In this document: piece by piece, positions 1-5,980 of the stretch
How the letters are laid out: every line of letters starts with the position of its first letter
How positions within the stretch are numbered: the stretch's first letter is position 1
Assembly (NCBI GenBank): GCA_900772705.1
Contig: CAAGRQ010000147.1
Coordinates: forward strand, 1-9,452
Direction: 5' to 3'
Source: Clostridia bacterium
GTDB taxonomy: Bacteria > Bacillota > Clostridia > Oscillospirales > Acutalibacteraceae
DNA: 9,452 nt
Program-made: the position numbers and the translations under genes
Notes under the pieces: model-generated
Seen by the model: only the letters and a program-made list of their open reading frames with translations
The model's database searches: none
What the model was told of the DNA's origin: nothing

Positions 1-225
1 AATACCTGTAAGGAAAACGCCGAATATAGTGTTAAAGCACAGGCTAATGCAATTTTGGCATATGGATGGGGAGCTGTAAACTCTCATAGTTACAGCGATT
101 ATGAAGAGTTAAAAGCAAAAGCAACAAGATGGTTATGTTGCGGTATTTTTTCTTTAGTTGTTATTGTAGGCGACGGAATAGGACTATATTACATAAAAAA
201 AGAGTATGAAAAACAATTAGAATAA
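1..225 (+). CDS. C-terminal end of a small membrane protein (5' truncated)
   Basis: Frame 1 is open from the first base to a TAA at 223-225, giving the last 74 residues of a protein whose start lies outside the window. Residues about 44-65 form one hydrophobic segment beginning WLCCGIF, a likely transmembrane helix. A short charged tail (KKEYEKQLE) follows. The preceding part is polar, rich in Ala, Tyr and Lys, and shows no motif I recognise. The zinc-ribbon gene downstream starts 25 bases after the stop on the same strand, so co-transcription is likely. It may be a third member of that small zinc-ribbon membrane protein family, but the diagnostic N terminus is not visible, so this is inference. 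No function is assigned. Confidence 0.6.
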   Translation, partial: NTCKENAEYSVKAQANAILAYGWGAVNSHSYSDYEELKAKATRWLCCGIFSLVVIVGDGIGLYYIKKEYEKQLE

Positions 226-250
226 ATTAATTAAAGATTGGAGAATTATT

Positions 251-601
251 ATGTTTTGTTCAAAATGCGGAAAAGAAATTAATGATGACGCACTTATTTG
301 CCCATCATGCGGATGTGCAACGGAAAATTATTCAAAAAATGAAAAAGAGAATACTGTAAAATCTAATGCTTCCGATTTGCTTGATAAAGCAAATACACTA
401 AGTCTCGTTTCGATAATCGGTGGAATTTTTATTCCGCTTCTCGGTTGGATTTGCGGCGGTATAGGTATCGGAAATTGTAATAATGCAAAAGCTGAAAATC
501 CCACCCGTGCAGATGAAATAAAAAAGAAGTGTATTATCGGTATAGTTATTTCTTCTGTTGTTTTCTTAATTGCCTTTTTCAGTATTATAGCTATGATGTA
601 A
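251..601 (+). CDS. Small zinc-ribbon membrane protein (paralogue 1)
   Basis: A 116-residue protein. Residues 1-20 form a zinc ribbon of the zinc-ribbon-domain type, with two Cys pairs, C3/C6 (CSKC) and C17/C20 (CPSC), able to bind one zinc ion. A polar linker follows to about residue 48. Two hydrophobic segments, about 51-73 and 94-115, are likely transmembrane helices separated by a charged stretch. The start is supported by GGAGA at 240-244, seven bases before ATG, and by the same N terminus in the next gene. Such proteins are common in Firmicutes and mostly uncharacterised. The ribbon would lie on the cytoplasmic side if the short N terminus stays inside (inference). The next gene's ribosome binding site overlaps this stop codon, so the two are probably translated from one message. 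Substrate, partner and function cannot be inferred. Confidence 0.8.
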   Translation: MFCSKCGKEINDDALICPSCGCATENYSKNEKENTVKSNASDLLDKANTLSLVSIIGGIFIPLLGWICGGIGIGNCNNAKAENPTRADEIKKKCIIGIVISSVVFLIAFFSIIAMM

Positions 602-612
602 GGGGGATTGTT

Positions 613-1089
613 ATGTTTTGCTCAAAGTGTGGAAAAGAAATTGATGATGAAGCACTCATTTGTCCCGGTTGCGGTACGCCGACATCAAACTATAAACAAG
701 AAAACCATAACGAAAGAAAGCCATTAACCGTCTTAGAACAAAATAAAATACTTATTGGCGCAGAGAAAAATTTACATATAGCTGATGCAATATTTATTAT
801 ATCGTTTGTTCTTTGTATGTTATTAGTATTTACGGTAGTTGATGATTATTATCCGTTAGTTGTAGGATTTTCGTTTATAACTACGCTTATTACATTGATG
901 TGTAATATTGATTCACTTGTTAAACTTAGAATTTTAAGCGGCAGAATGGCAAGTGAATTGAAAAGTCATCACATCTGCACAGCGATTTTATCGGGGTTAA
1001 CAACCTTGATAGTTTTGTTTGTTGCCTTGTCTAGATCAGGTGTATTAGAAAATTTATATTGGAAAATCAAACTTTTTAGTTATTATTAA
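613..1089 (+). CDS. Small zinc-ribbon membrane protein (paralogue 2)
   Basis: A 158-residue protein. Its first 20 residues match the preceding protein at nearly every position, with the same Cys pairs C3/C6 and C17/C20 (CSKC and CPGC). The rest differs: a polar linker, then hydrophobic segments at about 57-76, 81-99 and 120-141, so probably three membrane helices. The frame is open upstream to 529, but ATG 613 is chosen because it reproduces the zinc-ribbon N terminus and is preceded by AAGGGGG at 600-606, six bases away. That ribosome binding site overlaps the upstream stop codon (599-601), which suggests translational coupling. The gene ends five bases before a strong hairpin terminator, so it is the last gene of its unit. 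The function is unknown. A shared ribbon with different membrane parts suggests duplication followed by replacement or rapid divergence of the C-terminal half. Confidence 0.8.
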   Translation: MFCSKCGKEIDDEALICPGCGTPTSNYKQENHNERKPLTVLEQNKILIGAEKNLHIADAIFIISFVLCMLLVFTVVDDYYPLVVGFSFITTLITLMCNIDSLVKLRILSGRMASELKSHHICTAILSGLTTLIVLFVALSRSGVLENLYWKIKLFSYY

Positions 1090-1093
1090 TCAG

Positions 1094-1131
1094 AAAAGGA
1101 GATGTAATTCAAATGAGTTACATCTCCTTTT
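1094..1131. terminator. Bidirectional rho-independent terminator between convergent units
   Basis: Arms 1094-1107 and 1118-1131 are perfect 14-base reverse complements (AAAAGGAGATGTAA and TTACATCTCCTTTT). Pairing can extend through one G-T pair and two more pairs to an AAAT tetraloop at 1111-1114, a 17-pair stem. The stem has A-rich and T-rich outer ends, so it can act in both directions. It starts five bases after the zinc-ribbon gene stop and lies four bases beyond the alr stop on the other strand. Confidence 0.88.
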
Positions 1132-1134
1132 ACT

Positions 1135-2208
1135 TTACTCAAACACTCTTTCAATTCTCGGGTTTACGAGTAGAGGGGATATGTCGGCGACAGCCGTATC
1201 GCCTGCTTTTACATCGCTGTCGGTGATGTCAATCGTGCAGTGGTCGAGTCCTATGTGTCCGATAATCGGATACTGTTTGCCGTTCACCGTCACGGTTAAA
1301 CGCTCTTTTTTGAGCATTCGCTTAATCGCTCTCAGCACGCTCGCAAAATCGTGTACTTCGTCCTCTTGCGTTAAACCGAAGCCGTCGTAATGACCGAACG
1401 GAATAACCGCAATTTTCGTTTCTCTCTTTGTTGTGTACGCACCGCCGTAACTTATTGTATAGCCTTTTGGCACGGTCTTTGTGTCCACGATTTCCGCTTC
1501 AAGTCTGCCGATTCGCTTCAGCCCTGTATTTTTGTAAGCAATCAGTCTGCCCGTAAATGCCGAACCGATTCTGACTGCGTCAAGGCTCACTCCGTCAAAG
1601 TTGAACAGAGCAGGGGAGTTGGCGCAATGCAGAGTGCCTACATCGCCGACCTTTTCGCTGATTTTTTTCATCGTGTCCTTGAACACCTCAAGTTGTGCCT
1701 TGGTAGCACCGTTGTTCAAAAATGCAGTCGGAAAATGTGTATACGCTCCCGTGAATTCTAAATTTTCGCATTCGTAGCATTTTACGGCTTTACTGATTTC
1801 GCTCGGCAAAAAACCGTATCTGCCCATACCCGTGTCTATTTTAAGATTGCATTTTACCTTTACACCGAGCCTTGCGGCGGTCTCATTCATCACCTTTGCG
1901 GCATCAAGAGAGCCTATGCACGCCGTGGCGTTGTGCTTTGCAATTTCCTCGCATTCCGCCTTAACGCAGGTGCTTCGCATAACCAAAATGTCCTGCTCGG
2001 GGAGCACTTCTCTGAGTTGCTTAATGTCGTCGATTTCCGTTACGGCAAATTTATTTATTCCGTGCCTTGCCAAAATCAACGCAAGTTCACACATTCCAAA
2101 GCCGTAGCCGTTGCCCTTAACAACGCCGATAATTTTTGTGCCCGCTTTTTTCTTTATTGTCTCAATGTTTTCGTCCAGCGCAGTGCCGTCAATTACATAT
2201 CTGCTCAT
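1135..2208 (-). CDS. alr: Alanine racemase family protein (PLP-dependent), atypical
   Basis: A 357-residue cytoplasmic enzyme of the fold-type III PLP racemase family, expected to interconvert L- and D-alanine for peptidoglycan synthesis. The N-terminal barrel carries the PLP lysine K31 in VVKGNGYGFG (family form is usually VKANAYGHG). The arginine-bearing strand DTGMGRYGF is at 125-133, and R213 stands where the family has the arginine facing the PLP ring nitrogen. In the C-terminal beta domain, Y254 in SYGG matches the second catalytic base. GHYDGF (272-277) and GHIGLDH (317-323) correspond to family motifs GYaDGY and GrvsMDq, with Leu replacing the usual Met. Both catalytic residues are thus present but several flanking motifs diverge, so another substrate such as serine is possible. 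Its ATG overlaps the stop of the upstream FemABX gene (TAATG), implying translational coupling and a joint cell-wall role. Confidence 0.85.
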   Translation of the reverse strand: MSRYVIDGTALDENIETIKKKAGTKIIGVVKGNGYGFGMCELALILARHGINKFAVTEIDDIKQLREVLPEQDILVMRSTCVKAECEEIAKHNATACIGSLDAAKVMNETAARLGVKVKCNLKIDTGMGRYGFLPSEISKAVKCYECENLEFTGAYTHFPTAFLNNGATKAQLEVFKDTMKKISEKVGDVGTLHCANSPALFNFDGVSLDAVRIGSAFTGRLIAYKNTGLKRIGRLEAEIVDTKTVPKGYTISYGGAYTTKRETKIAVIPFGHYDGFGLTQEDEVHDFASVLRAIKRMLKKERLTVTVNGKQYPIIGHIGLDHCTIDITDSDVKAGDTAVADISPLLVNPRIERVFE

Positions 2209-3245
2209 TATCTTACTTTTTCCAATACCTTTGTTGCAATGTTATACAGTTTATAAATCGGCTTGTTAATTACATAATCAAACTCGCCCACAAATTCTTT
2301 CATATATCCGCCGAAACCGTGCTTAAATCTCCAAAGACCGTAGTGCGGATTGTCCGGATTTTGGCAGTCTCCGCTGATTCCGCCGAAATCGTACACCTTG
2401 CAGTTGCACTCCATACCCCATTTAATCATAGCCCATTGCAGAGCATAGTTCGGGTAAACATTTCTGTGTGCGTTCGACGAAGCACCGTATTGGTATTTCA
2501 TAACATTCTCGCCCCATTTTATGGCAAGAGTACCTGCAATGGCTTGTCCCTGATAGTATGCCATATAAAGTCTTGCGTCGTCCGTCATACAGTCGAGAAT
2601 TTGCTCAAAGTATTCCTTCGGTCTTGTGGAAAATCCGTCTCTCTCTCCCGTTTCCGCCATAATCCTTACGAAATCGTCGAGTGCTTCCTTTCCGCAGACT
2701 TTAACCTCAACGCCCTTTTTCGGTGCTTTTCTGATACGGTTTCTGTAATCCGGCTTAAAGGTGAGCATAAGCTCGTCTTCTGTCATATTGTTGTAATCAA
2801 AGCAGTATACAAATCTCGGCTGAACATTCTCGAAGTCCATACATCCGTGATTTAATTCAACAAAACCCTTGTCGATAAGGTGCTTTGTGTACGCTGTGTT
2901 TTGGATAACAATTTCAGGGTCGATTTTAAGGCAGTAAGCCTTGTACTCCTTGCCTATTTCCAGCAATGCATTAAATAACTTGTCAAAGGTGTCAAAGTCG
3001 TTCTCGTCGCACACAAAGCCTCTGCAAGCATACATAAGTGAGTATCCGATAACAGGTATACTTCTTATGAGAACATCAGCCGCACCGATTATTTCTCCGT
3101 CGTCGCCCTTTAGCATAACTGCTTCCCATTTCCAAGCAGATTTCACCTTAGCCCACTTTGAGCTGTGCTGGAAAAGTCCCTTTGGATGTCTTTTTATAAA
3201 AGCCTCGTATTCGGCTAAATTTTTGTCGTTTACTCTTTCTATCAT
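2208..3245 (-). CDS. FemABX-family peptidoglycan bridge peptidyltransferase
   Basis: A 345-residue protein of the Fem transferase family. These cytoplasmic enzymes take an amino acid from aminoacyl-tRNA and attach it to the stem-peptide lysine (or equivalent) of a peptidoglycan precursor. Family signs, in order: FQHSSKWAKVK (25-35), ACRGFV near 73-78 where the family has a P-R-G strand, DYRNRIRKAPKKGVEV near 166-181, and the C-terminal stretch DFGGISGD (286-293) followed by LWRFKHGFGG (304-313). Two GNAT-like domains are expected. The size is close to short FemX proteins and there is no long coiled-coil insertion of the FemA type. ATG 3245 is chosen over the in-frame GTG at 3254 because AGGTGA lies five bases before it and overlaps that GTG. 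The gene leads a two-gene operon with alr. The transferred amino acid cannot be read from sequence. Confidence 0.85.
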   Translation of the reverse strand: MIERVNDKNLAEYEAFIKRHPKGLFQHSSKWAKVKSAWKWEAVMLKGDDGEIIGAADVLIRSIPVIGYSLMYACRGFVCDENDFDTFDKLFNALLEIGKEYKAYCLKIDPEIVIQNTAYTKHLIDKGFVELNHGCMDFENVQPRFVYCFDYNNMTEDELMLTFKPDYRNRIRKAPKKGVEVKVCGKEALDDFVRIMAETGERDGFSTRPKEYFEQILDCMTDDARLYMAYYQGQAIAGTLAIKWGENVMKYQYGASSNAHRNVYPNYALQWAMIKWGMECNCKVYDFGGISGDCQNPDNPHYGLWRFKHGFGGYMKEFVGEFDYVINKPIYKLYNIATKVLEKVR

Positions 3246-3250
3246 AGTAA

Positions 3251-3256
3251 TCACCT
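3251..3256 (-). promoter_or_regulatory. Ribosome binding site fixing the FemABX start
   Basis: On the minus strand AGGTGA is followed by TTACT and ATG (3245-3243). The alternative GTG start at 3254 lies inside this element and has no site of its own, so the ATG is preferred and the protein is three residues shorter than the longest frame. Confidence 0.65.
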
Positions 3257-3274
3257 ATATTATAATATCATCTA

Positions 3275-3303
3275 ATTATAACATAATACCTTATTTATGT
3301 AAA
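3275..3303 (-). promoter_or_regulatory. Sigma-A-type promoter of the femABX-alr operon
   Basis: On the minus strand -35 TTTACA (3298-3303, 5 of 6 to consensus) and -10 TATAAT (3275-3280, 6 of 6) are separated by exactly 17 bases. TG one base before the -10 makes it an extended -10. The predicted start near 3268 leaves a leader of about 23 bases. No promoter is visible before alr, which is coupled to the upstream gene. Confidence 0.8.
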
Positions 3304-3312
3304 CATAAAAAT

Positions 3313-3339
3313 ACCGCCTTACTTATCAAGTAAGACGGT
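3313..3339 (-). terminator. Rho-independent terminator of feoAB
   Basis: Arms 3313-3324 and 3328-3339 pair over 12 positions with one mismatch around a three-base loop (ACCGCCTTACTT / AAGTAAGACGGT). On the minus strand the stem is followed by ATTTTTATGTTT, a U-rich tail, so it stops transcription coming from feoAB. It lies 89 bases beyond the feoAB stop codon, and its tail runs into the -35 of the next operon. Confidence 0.8.
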
Positions 3340-3427
3340 GTTTATCTGTTGTCCCATTGTTAAGGGAGGAGCACGCCGTAGGCGTGACGGTGAGATTTGC
3401 ATTATTTGCTGTATCGAGATAAAAATA
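3340..3427. other. Non-coding spacer with a short GC-rich palindrome
   Basis: This 88-base stretch between the feoAB stop and its terminator has no supported gene. It contains a GC-rich island at about 3367-3392 with a perfect 6-pair stem, CACGCC (3372-3377) and GGCGTG (3381-3386), around a GTA loop. The island stands out from its AT-rich surroundings and could be the remnant of a dispersed intergenic repeat. I cannot show other copies within this window. Confidence 0.4.
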
Positions 3428-5767
3428 TTATATCAATCCGCTGACCAAATAAACCGCTCCTGCCATAAGCCACGCTACTGTGCACTGAAGCAGAATAACG
3501 CCTGCTGCCCATTTTCTCCCGAGTTCACGCTTTACGGAGGTGACAGCCGCAACACAAGGGGTGTAAAGCAGACAGAATGTAAGGAATGATGCCGCTGCTC
3601 TTGTTGACATAGCCGTCGTAAGTTCCGCCGTGTTTGCAAACAGTACGGACAGGGTGGAAATTACGCTCTCCTTTGCGATAAAGCCTGTAATCAGCGATGT
3701 AGACATTCTCCAATCGCCGAAGCCGAGAGGCGCAAATATCGGTGCGATAAAGCCTGCGATTGACGCAAGCATACTGTCCTTTGAGGAGTCAACAAGTTCA
3801 AGGTGAAAGTTAAAGGTTTTCAAGAACCAAATTACTATTGTTGCAATGAATATTACAGTGAATGCTCTTGTTAAAAAGTCCTTTGCCTTTTCCCACAGAA
3901 GTTGCATGGTGGTCTTTGCACTTGGCAAACGGTAGTTTGGCAGTTCCATAACAAACGGTACCGCCTCTCCTCTGAACGCCGTCTTTTTTGCGACGGACGC
4001 CACGATTAAACCGGTCAAAATTCCGCCGAAGTATAAAAGCAGCATTACAAGAACCTTTTTGTCGGGGAAAAATACGCTCGTAAAATAACTGTAAATCGGC
4101 AGTTTTGCCGTACAACTCATAAACGGTATGAGCATAATCGTCATTTTTCTGTCTCGCTCCGACGGAAGTGTTCTGCTCGCCATTACGGCAGGCACGCTGC
4201 ATCCGAAGCCTATCAGCATAGGAACAATGCTCCTGCCCGATAAGCCTATTTTTCTGAGGAGTTTATCCATAACGAACGCAACTCTCGCCATATATCCCGT
4301 GTCTTCAAGTAACGAGAGGAATAAAAACAGCGTAACGATTATCGGCAAAAAACTCAATACGCTTCCAACGCCCTCAAAAACACCGTCTATTATCAGCGAA
4401 TGAAGTACCTCGTTTACATTAAGTTTTGTCAGTCCTGCGTCAACTCCGTTGGTTGCAAGAGTAATCAGATATTCAAGTAATTGCTGAAGTTTTGCACCGA
4501 TTACGCCGAATGTAAGCCAAAATATCAAAGCCATAATTGCCGCAAAGGACGGCAGAGCGGTGTATTTACCGGTCAGGATTTTGTCTATTTTCTTGCTTCT
4601 TATGCTTTCCTTGCTCTCTTTTGGCTTAACCACGCATTGCTCAACAAGTTTGTTTATGAACGAAAATCTCATGTCCGCTATTGCGGCGGCTCTGTCAAGA
4701 CCCCGTTCTTCTTCCATCTGAACGATTATAGCCTCGACAAATTGTTTTTCGTTATCGTCGAGTTTTAGGGCTTTCATAACAATCTCGTCGCCCTCAACCA
4801 GCTTCGTTGCCGCAAATCTAACAGGAATTTGTGCGGCTCTTGCGTGGTCTTCTATCAGGTGCATTATTGCGTGTATGCATCTGTGTACCGCACCCGTGCA
4901 TTCGTTGTCCTCGCAGAAATCGCATCTGTTTGGCTTTTCTCTGTATTTTGCCACATGGACTGCGTGACGCACAAGTTCCTCAACGCCCTCGTTCTTTGAT
5001 GCCGAAATAGGCACAACGGGTATTCCGAGCAGTTCCTCGGTTTCGTTGATGTGTATAGCACCGCCGTTGCCCCTTACCTCGTCCATCATATTAAGCGCAA
5101 GTACCATCGGTATCTCAAGTTCCATAAGTTGCATGGTTAAATAGAGGTTTCGCTCAATGTTTGTTGCGTCTACTATGTTGATTATGCCTGTCGGTTTTTC
5201 ATCAAGTATGTACTGCCTTGATACAACTTCTTCGCTTGTGTAAGGAGAGAGGGAGTATATTCCCGGCAGGTCAACTACCTCTGTGTTCGGGTAGCCTTTT
5301 ATAATGCCGCTTTTTCTGTCAACGGTTACTCCGGGAAAGTTTCCGACATGCTGGTTAGAACCGGTTAGTTGGTTAAACAGCGTTGTTTTTCCGCAGTTTT
5401 GGTTACCTGCCAGCGCAAAGGATAATACTGTGCCTTCGGGAAGCGGATTTTCGTGTTCCTTAGAATGGTAGCGTCCGCCCTCGCCGAGTCCGGGATGCTC
5501 TATTGCGCTTAACCTTTTGGATACTTGTCTTTTTTTTGACAATGCTTCCTTGTCAACCTCGATTTTCTTTGCATCGTCGAGTCTGAGCGTGAGCTCGTAG
5601 TCGTGAATTCTAAATTCAATGGGGTCTCCCATCGGAGCGTATTTTACCAATGTTATCTCAACCGTCGGTATTACACCCATATCTAGAAAGTGCTGCCTTA
5701 ATGCGCCCTCTCCCGATACCGATTTTATAACGGCAGTCTCGTTAGGCTTTAGTTCATTCAGATTCAT
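3428..5767 (-). CDS. feoB: Ferrous iron transporter, FeoA-FeoB fusion
   Basis: A 779-residue inner-membrane Fe(II) importer. Residues 1-72 are a FeoA (SH3-like) domain, fused through a charged linker to a full FeoB. The GTPase motifs are all present: G1 GNQNCGKTT (121-129), G2 T148, G3 DLPG (166-169), G4 NMMD (226-229) and G5 SASK (255-258). Between the G domain and the membrane part lies an unusual cysteine group, C282, C285, C290 and C297 with H295. The membrane domain starts near 405 and holds the two conserved Gate-type cysteine motifs, GCSVPA (522-527) and SCTAKLPIY (551-559), plus EDTGYMAR (488-495) and YTPCVA (735-740). The start is ATG 5767, with AAAAGGAA five bases upstream; TTG 5788 is possible but has no such site. 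It is transcribed alone, divergently from the acn operon. No feoC or separate feoA is visible. Confidence 0.95.
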   Translation of the reverse strand: MNLNELKPNETAVIKSVSGEGALRQHFLDMGVIPTVEITLVKYAPMGDPIEFRIHDYELTLRLDDAKKIEVDKEALSKKRQVSKRLSAIEHPGLGEGGRYHSKEHENPLPEGTVLSFALAGNQNCGKTTLFNQLTGSNQHVGNFPGVTVDRKSGIIKGYPNTEVVDLPGIYSLSPYTSEEVVSRQYILDEKPTGIINIVDATNIERNLYLTMQLMELEIPMVLALNMMDEVRGNGGAIHINETEELLGIPVVPISASKNEGVEELVRHAVHVAKYREKPNRCDFCEDNECTGAVHRCIHAIMHLIEDHARAAQIPVRFAATKLVEGDEIVMKALKLDDNEKQFVEAIIVQMEEERGLDRAAAIADMRFSFINKLVEQCVVKPKESKESIRSKKIDKILTGKYTALPSFAAIMALIFWLTFGVIGAKLQQLLEYLITLATNGVDAGLTKLNVNEVLHSLIIDGVFEGVGSVLSFLPIIVTLFLFLSLLEDTGYMARVAFVMDKLLRKIGLSGRSIVPMLIGFGCSVPAVMASRTLPSERDRKMTIMLIPFMSCTAKLPIYSYFTSVFFPDKKVLVMLLLYFGGILTGLIVASVAKKTAFRGEAVPFVMELPNYRLPSAKTTMQLLWEKAKDFLTRAFTVIFIATIVIWFLKTFNFHLELVDSSKDSMLASIAGFIAPIFAPLGFGDWRMSTSLITGFIAKESVISTLSVLFANTAELTTAMSTRAAASFLTFCLLYTPCVAAVTSVKRELGRKWAAGVILLQCTVAWLMAGAVYLVSGLI

Positions 5768-5772
5768 AATAA

Positions 5773-5780
5773 TTCCTTTT
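5773..5780 (-). promoter_or_regulatory. Ribosome binding site fixing the feoAB start
   Basis: AAAAGGAA on the minus strand precedes ATG 5767 by five bases (TTATT). This supports a protein beginning MNLNELKPNE, the normal start of a FeoA domain, instead of the seven-residue longer reading from TTG 5788. Confidence 0.7.
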
Positions 5781-5803
5781 CCAAACAAATTCCAAACATA
5801 GTT

Positions 5804-5832
5804 ATTATAACATTATAGATATACTTTGACAA
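5804..5832 (-). promoter_or_regulatory. Sigma-A-type promoter of feoAB
   Basis: On the minus strand -35 TTGTCA (5827-5832, 5 of 6) and -10 TATAAT (5804-5809, 6 of 6) have a 17-base spacer, with TG one base before the -10 (extended -10). Transcription would start near 5797 and leave a leader of about 30 bases. No clear Fur or DtxR consensus was found by eye. Confidence 0.75.
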
Positions 5833-5894
5833 TTATTAATATGACATTTTTTTGTTAATATTCATAATTATTTAATTATATATGGCTATTTTTA

Positions 5895-5923
5895 TTGACA
5901 AAATTTTGTTAATGTTCTATTAT
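5895..5923 (+). promoter_or_regulatory. Sigma-A-type promoter of acn-icd-rex
   Basis: -35 TTGACA (5895-5900, perfect) and -10 TATTAT (5918-5923, 5 of 6) are separated by exactly 17 bases. The predicted start near 5930 leaves a leader of about 50 bases up to ATG 5981. The ribosome binding site is AGGAGG (5967-5972), eight bases before that ATG, which argues against the TTG codons at 5975 and 5978. No other promoter is visible inside the operon. Confidence 0.8.
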
Positions 5924-5937
5924 AACATTGACAAAAT
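5903..5937. repeat. Inverted repeat over the acn -10 region, candidate operator
   Basis: ATTTTGTTAATGTT (5903-5916) and AACATTGACAAAAT (5924-5937) are inverted repeats matching at 13 of 14 positions, centred on 5920 with a 7-base gap. They flank and cover the -10 element and the predicted start site. Most of the left arm would not be transcribed, so this is more likely a protein-binding DNA element than an RNA hairpin. The binding protein is unknown. Confidence 0.55.
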
Positions 5938-5980
5938 AGTTAATAAGTTTGTTATTGAATGTTTATAGGAGGATTTGTTG

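Noticed and set aside
3338..3589. Possible small + strand gene (83 codons) over the feoAB 3' end
   Set aside because: It starts at the feoAB terminator stem, overlaps the conserved C terminus of FeoB on the other strand, has no ribosome binding site and has low-complexity Arg/Cys content.
5852..5912. Canonical Rex operator TTGTTAA-N4-TTAACAA
   Set aside because: TTGTTAA half-sites occur at 5852 and 5906, but neither is followed by TTAACAA four bases later. Kept only as a hypothesis in the findings.
5902..5916. CodY-like box (AATTTTGTTAATGTT)
   Set aside because: It matches 11 of 15 positions of AATTTTCWGAAAATT, which is weak in such AT-rich DNA, and the match falls inside a better explained inverted repeat.
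5789..5980. Fur box or riboswitch between feoAB and acn
   Set aside because: No good match to the Fur inverted repeat was seen. The leaders are only about 30 and 50 bases, too short for known metal or citrate riboswitches.
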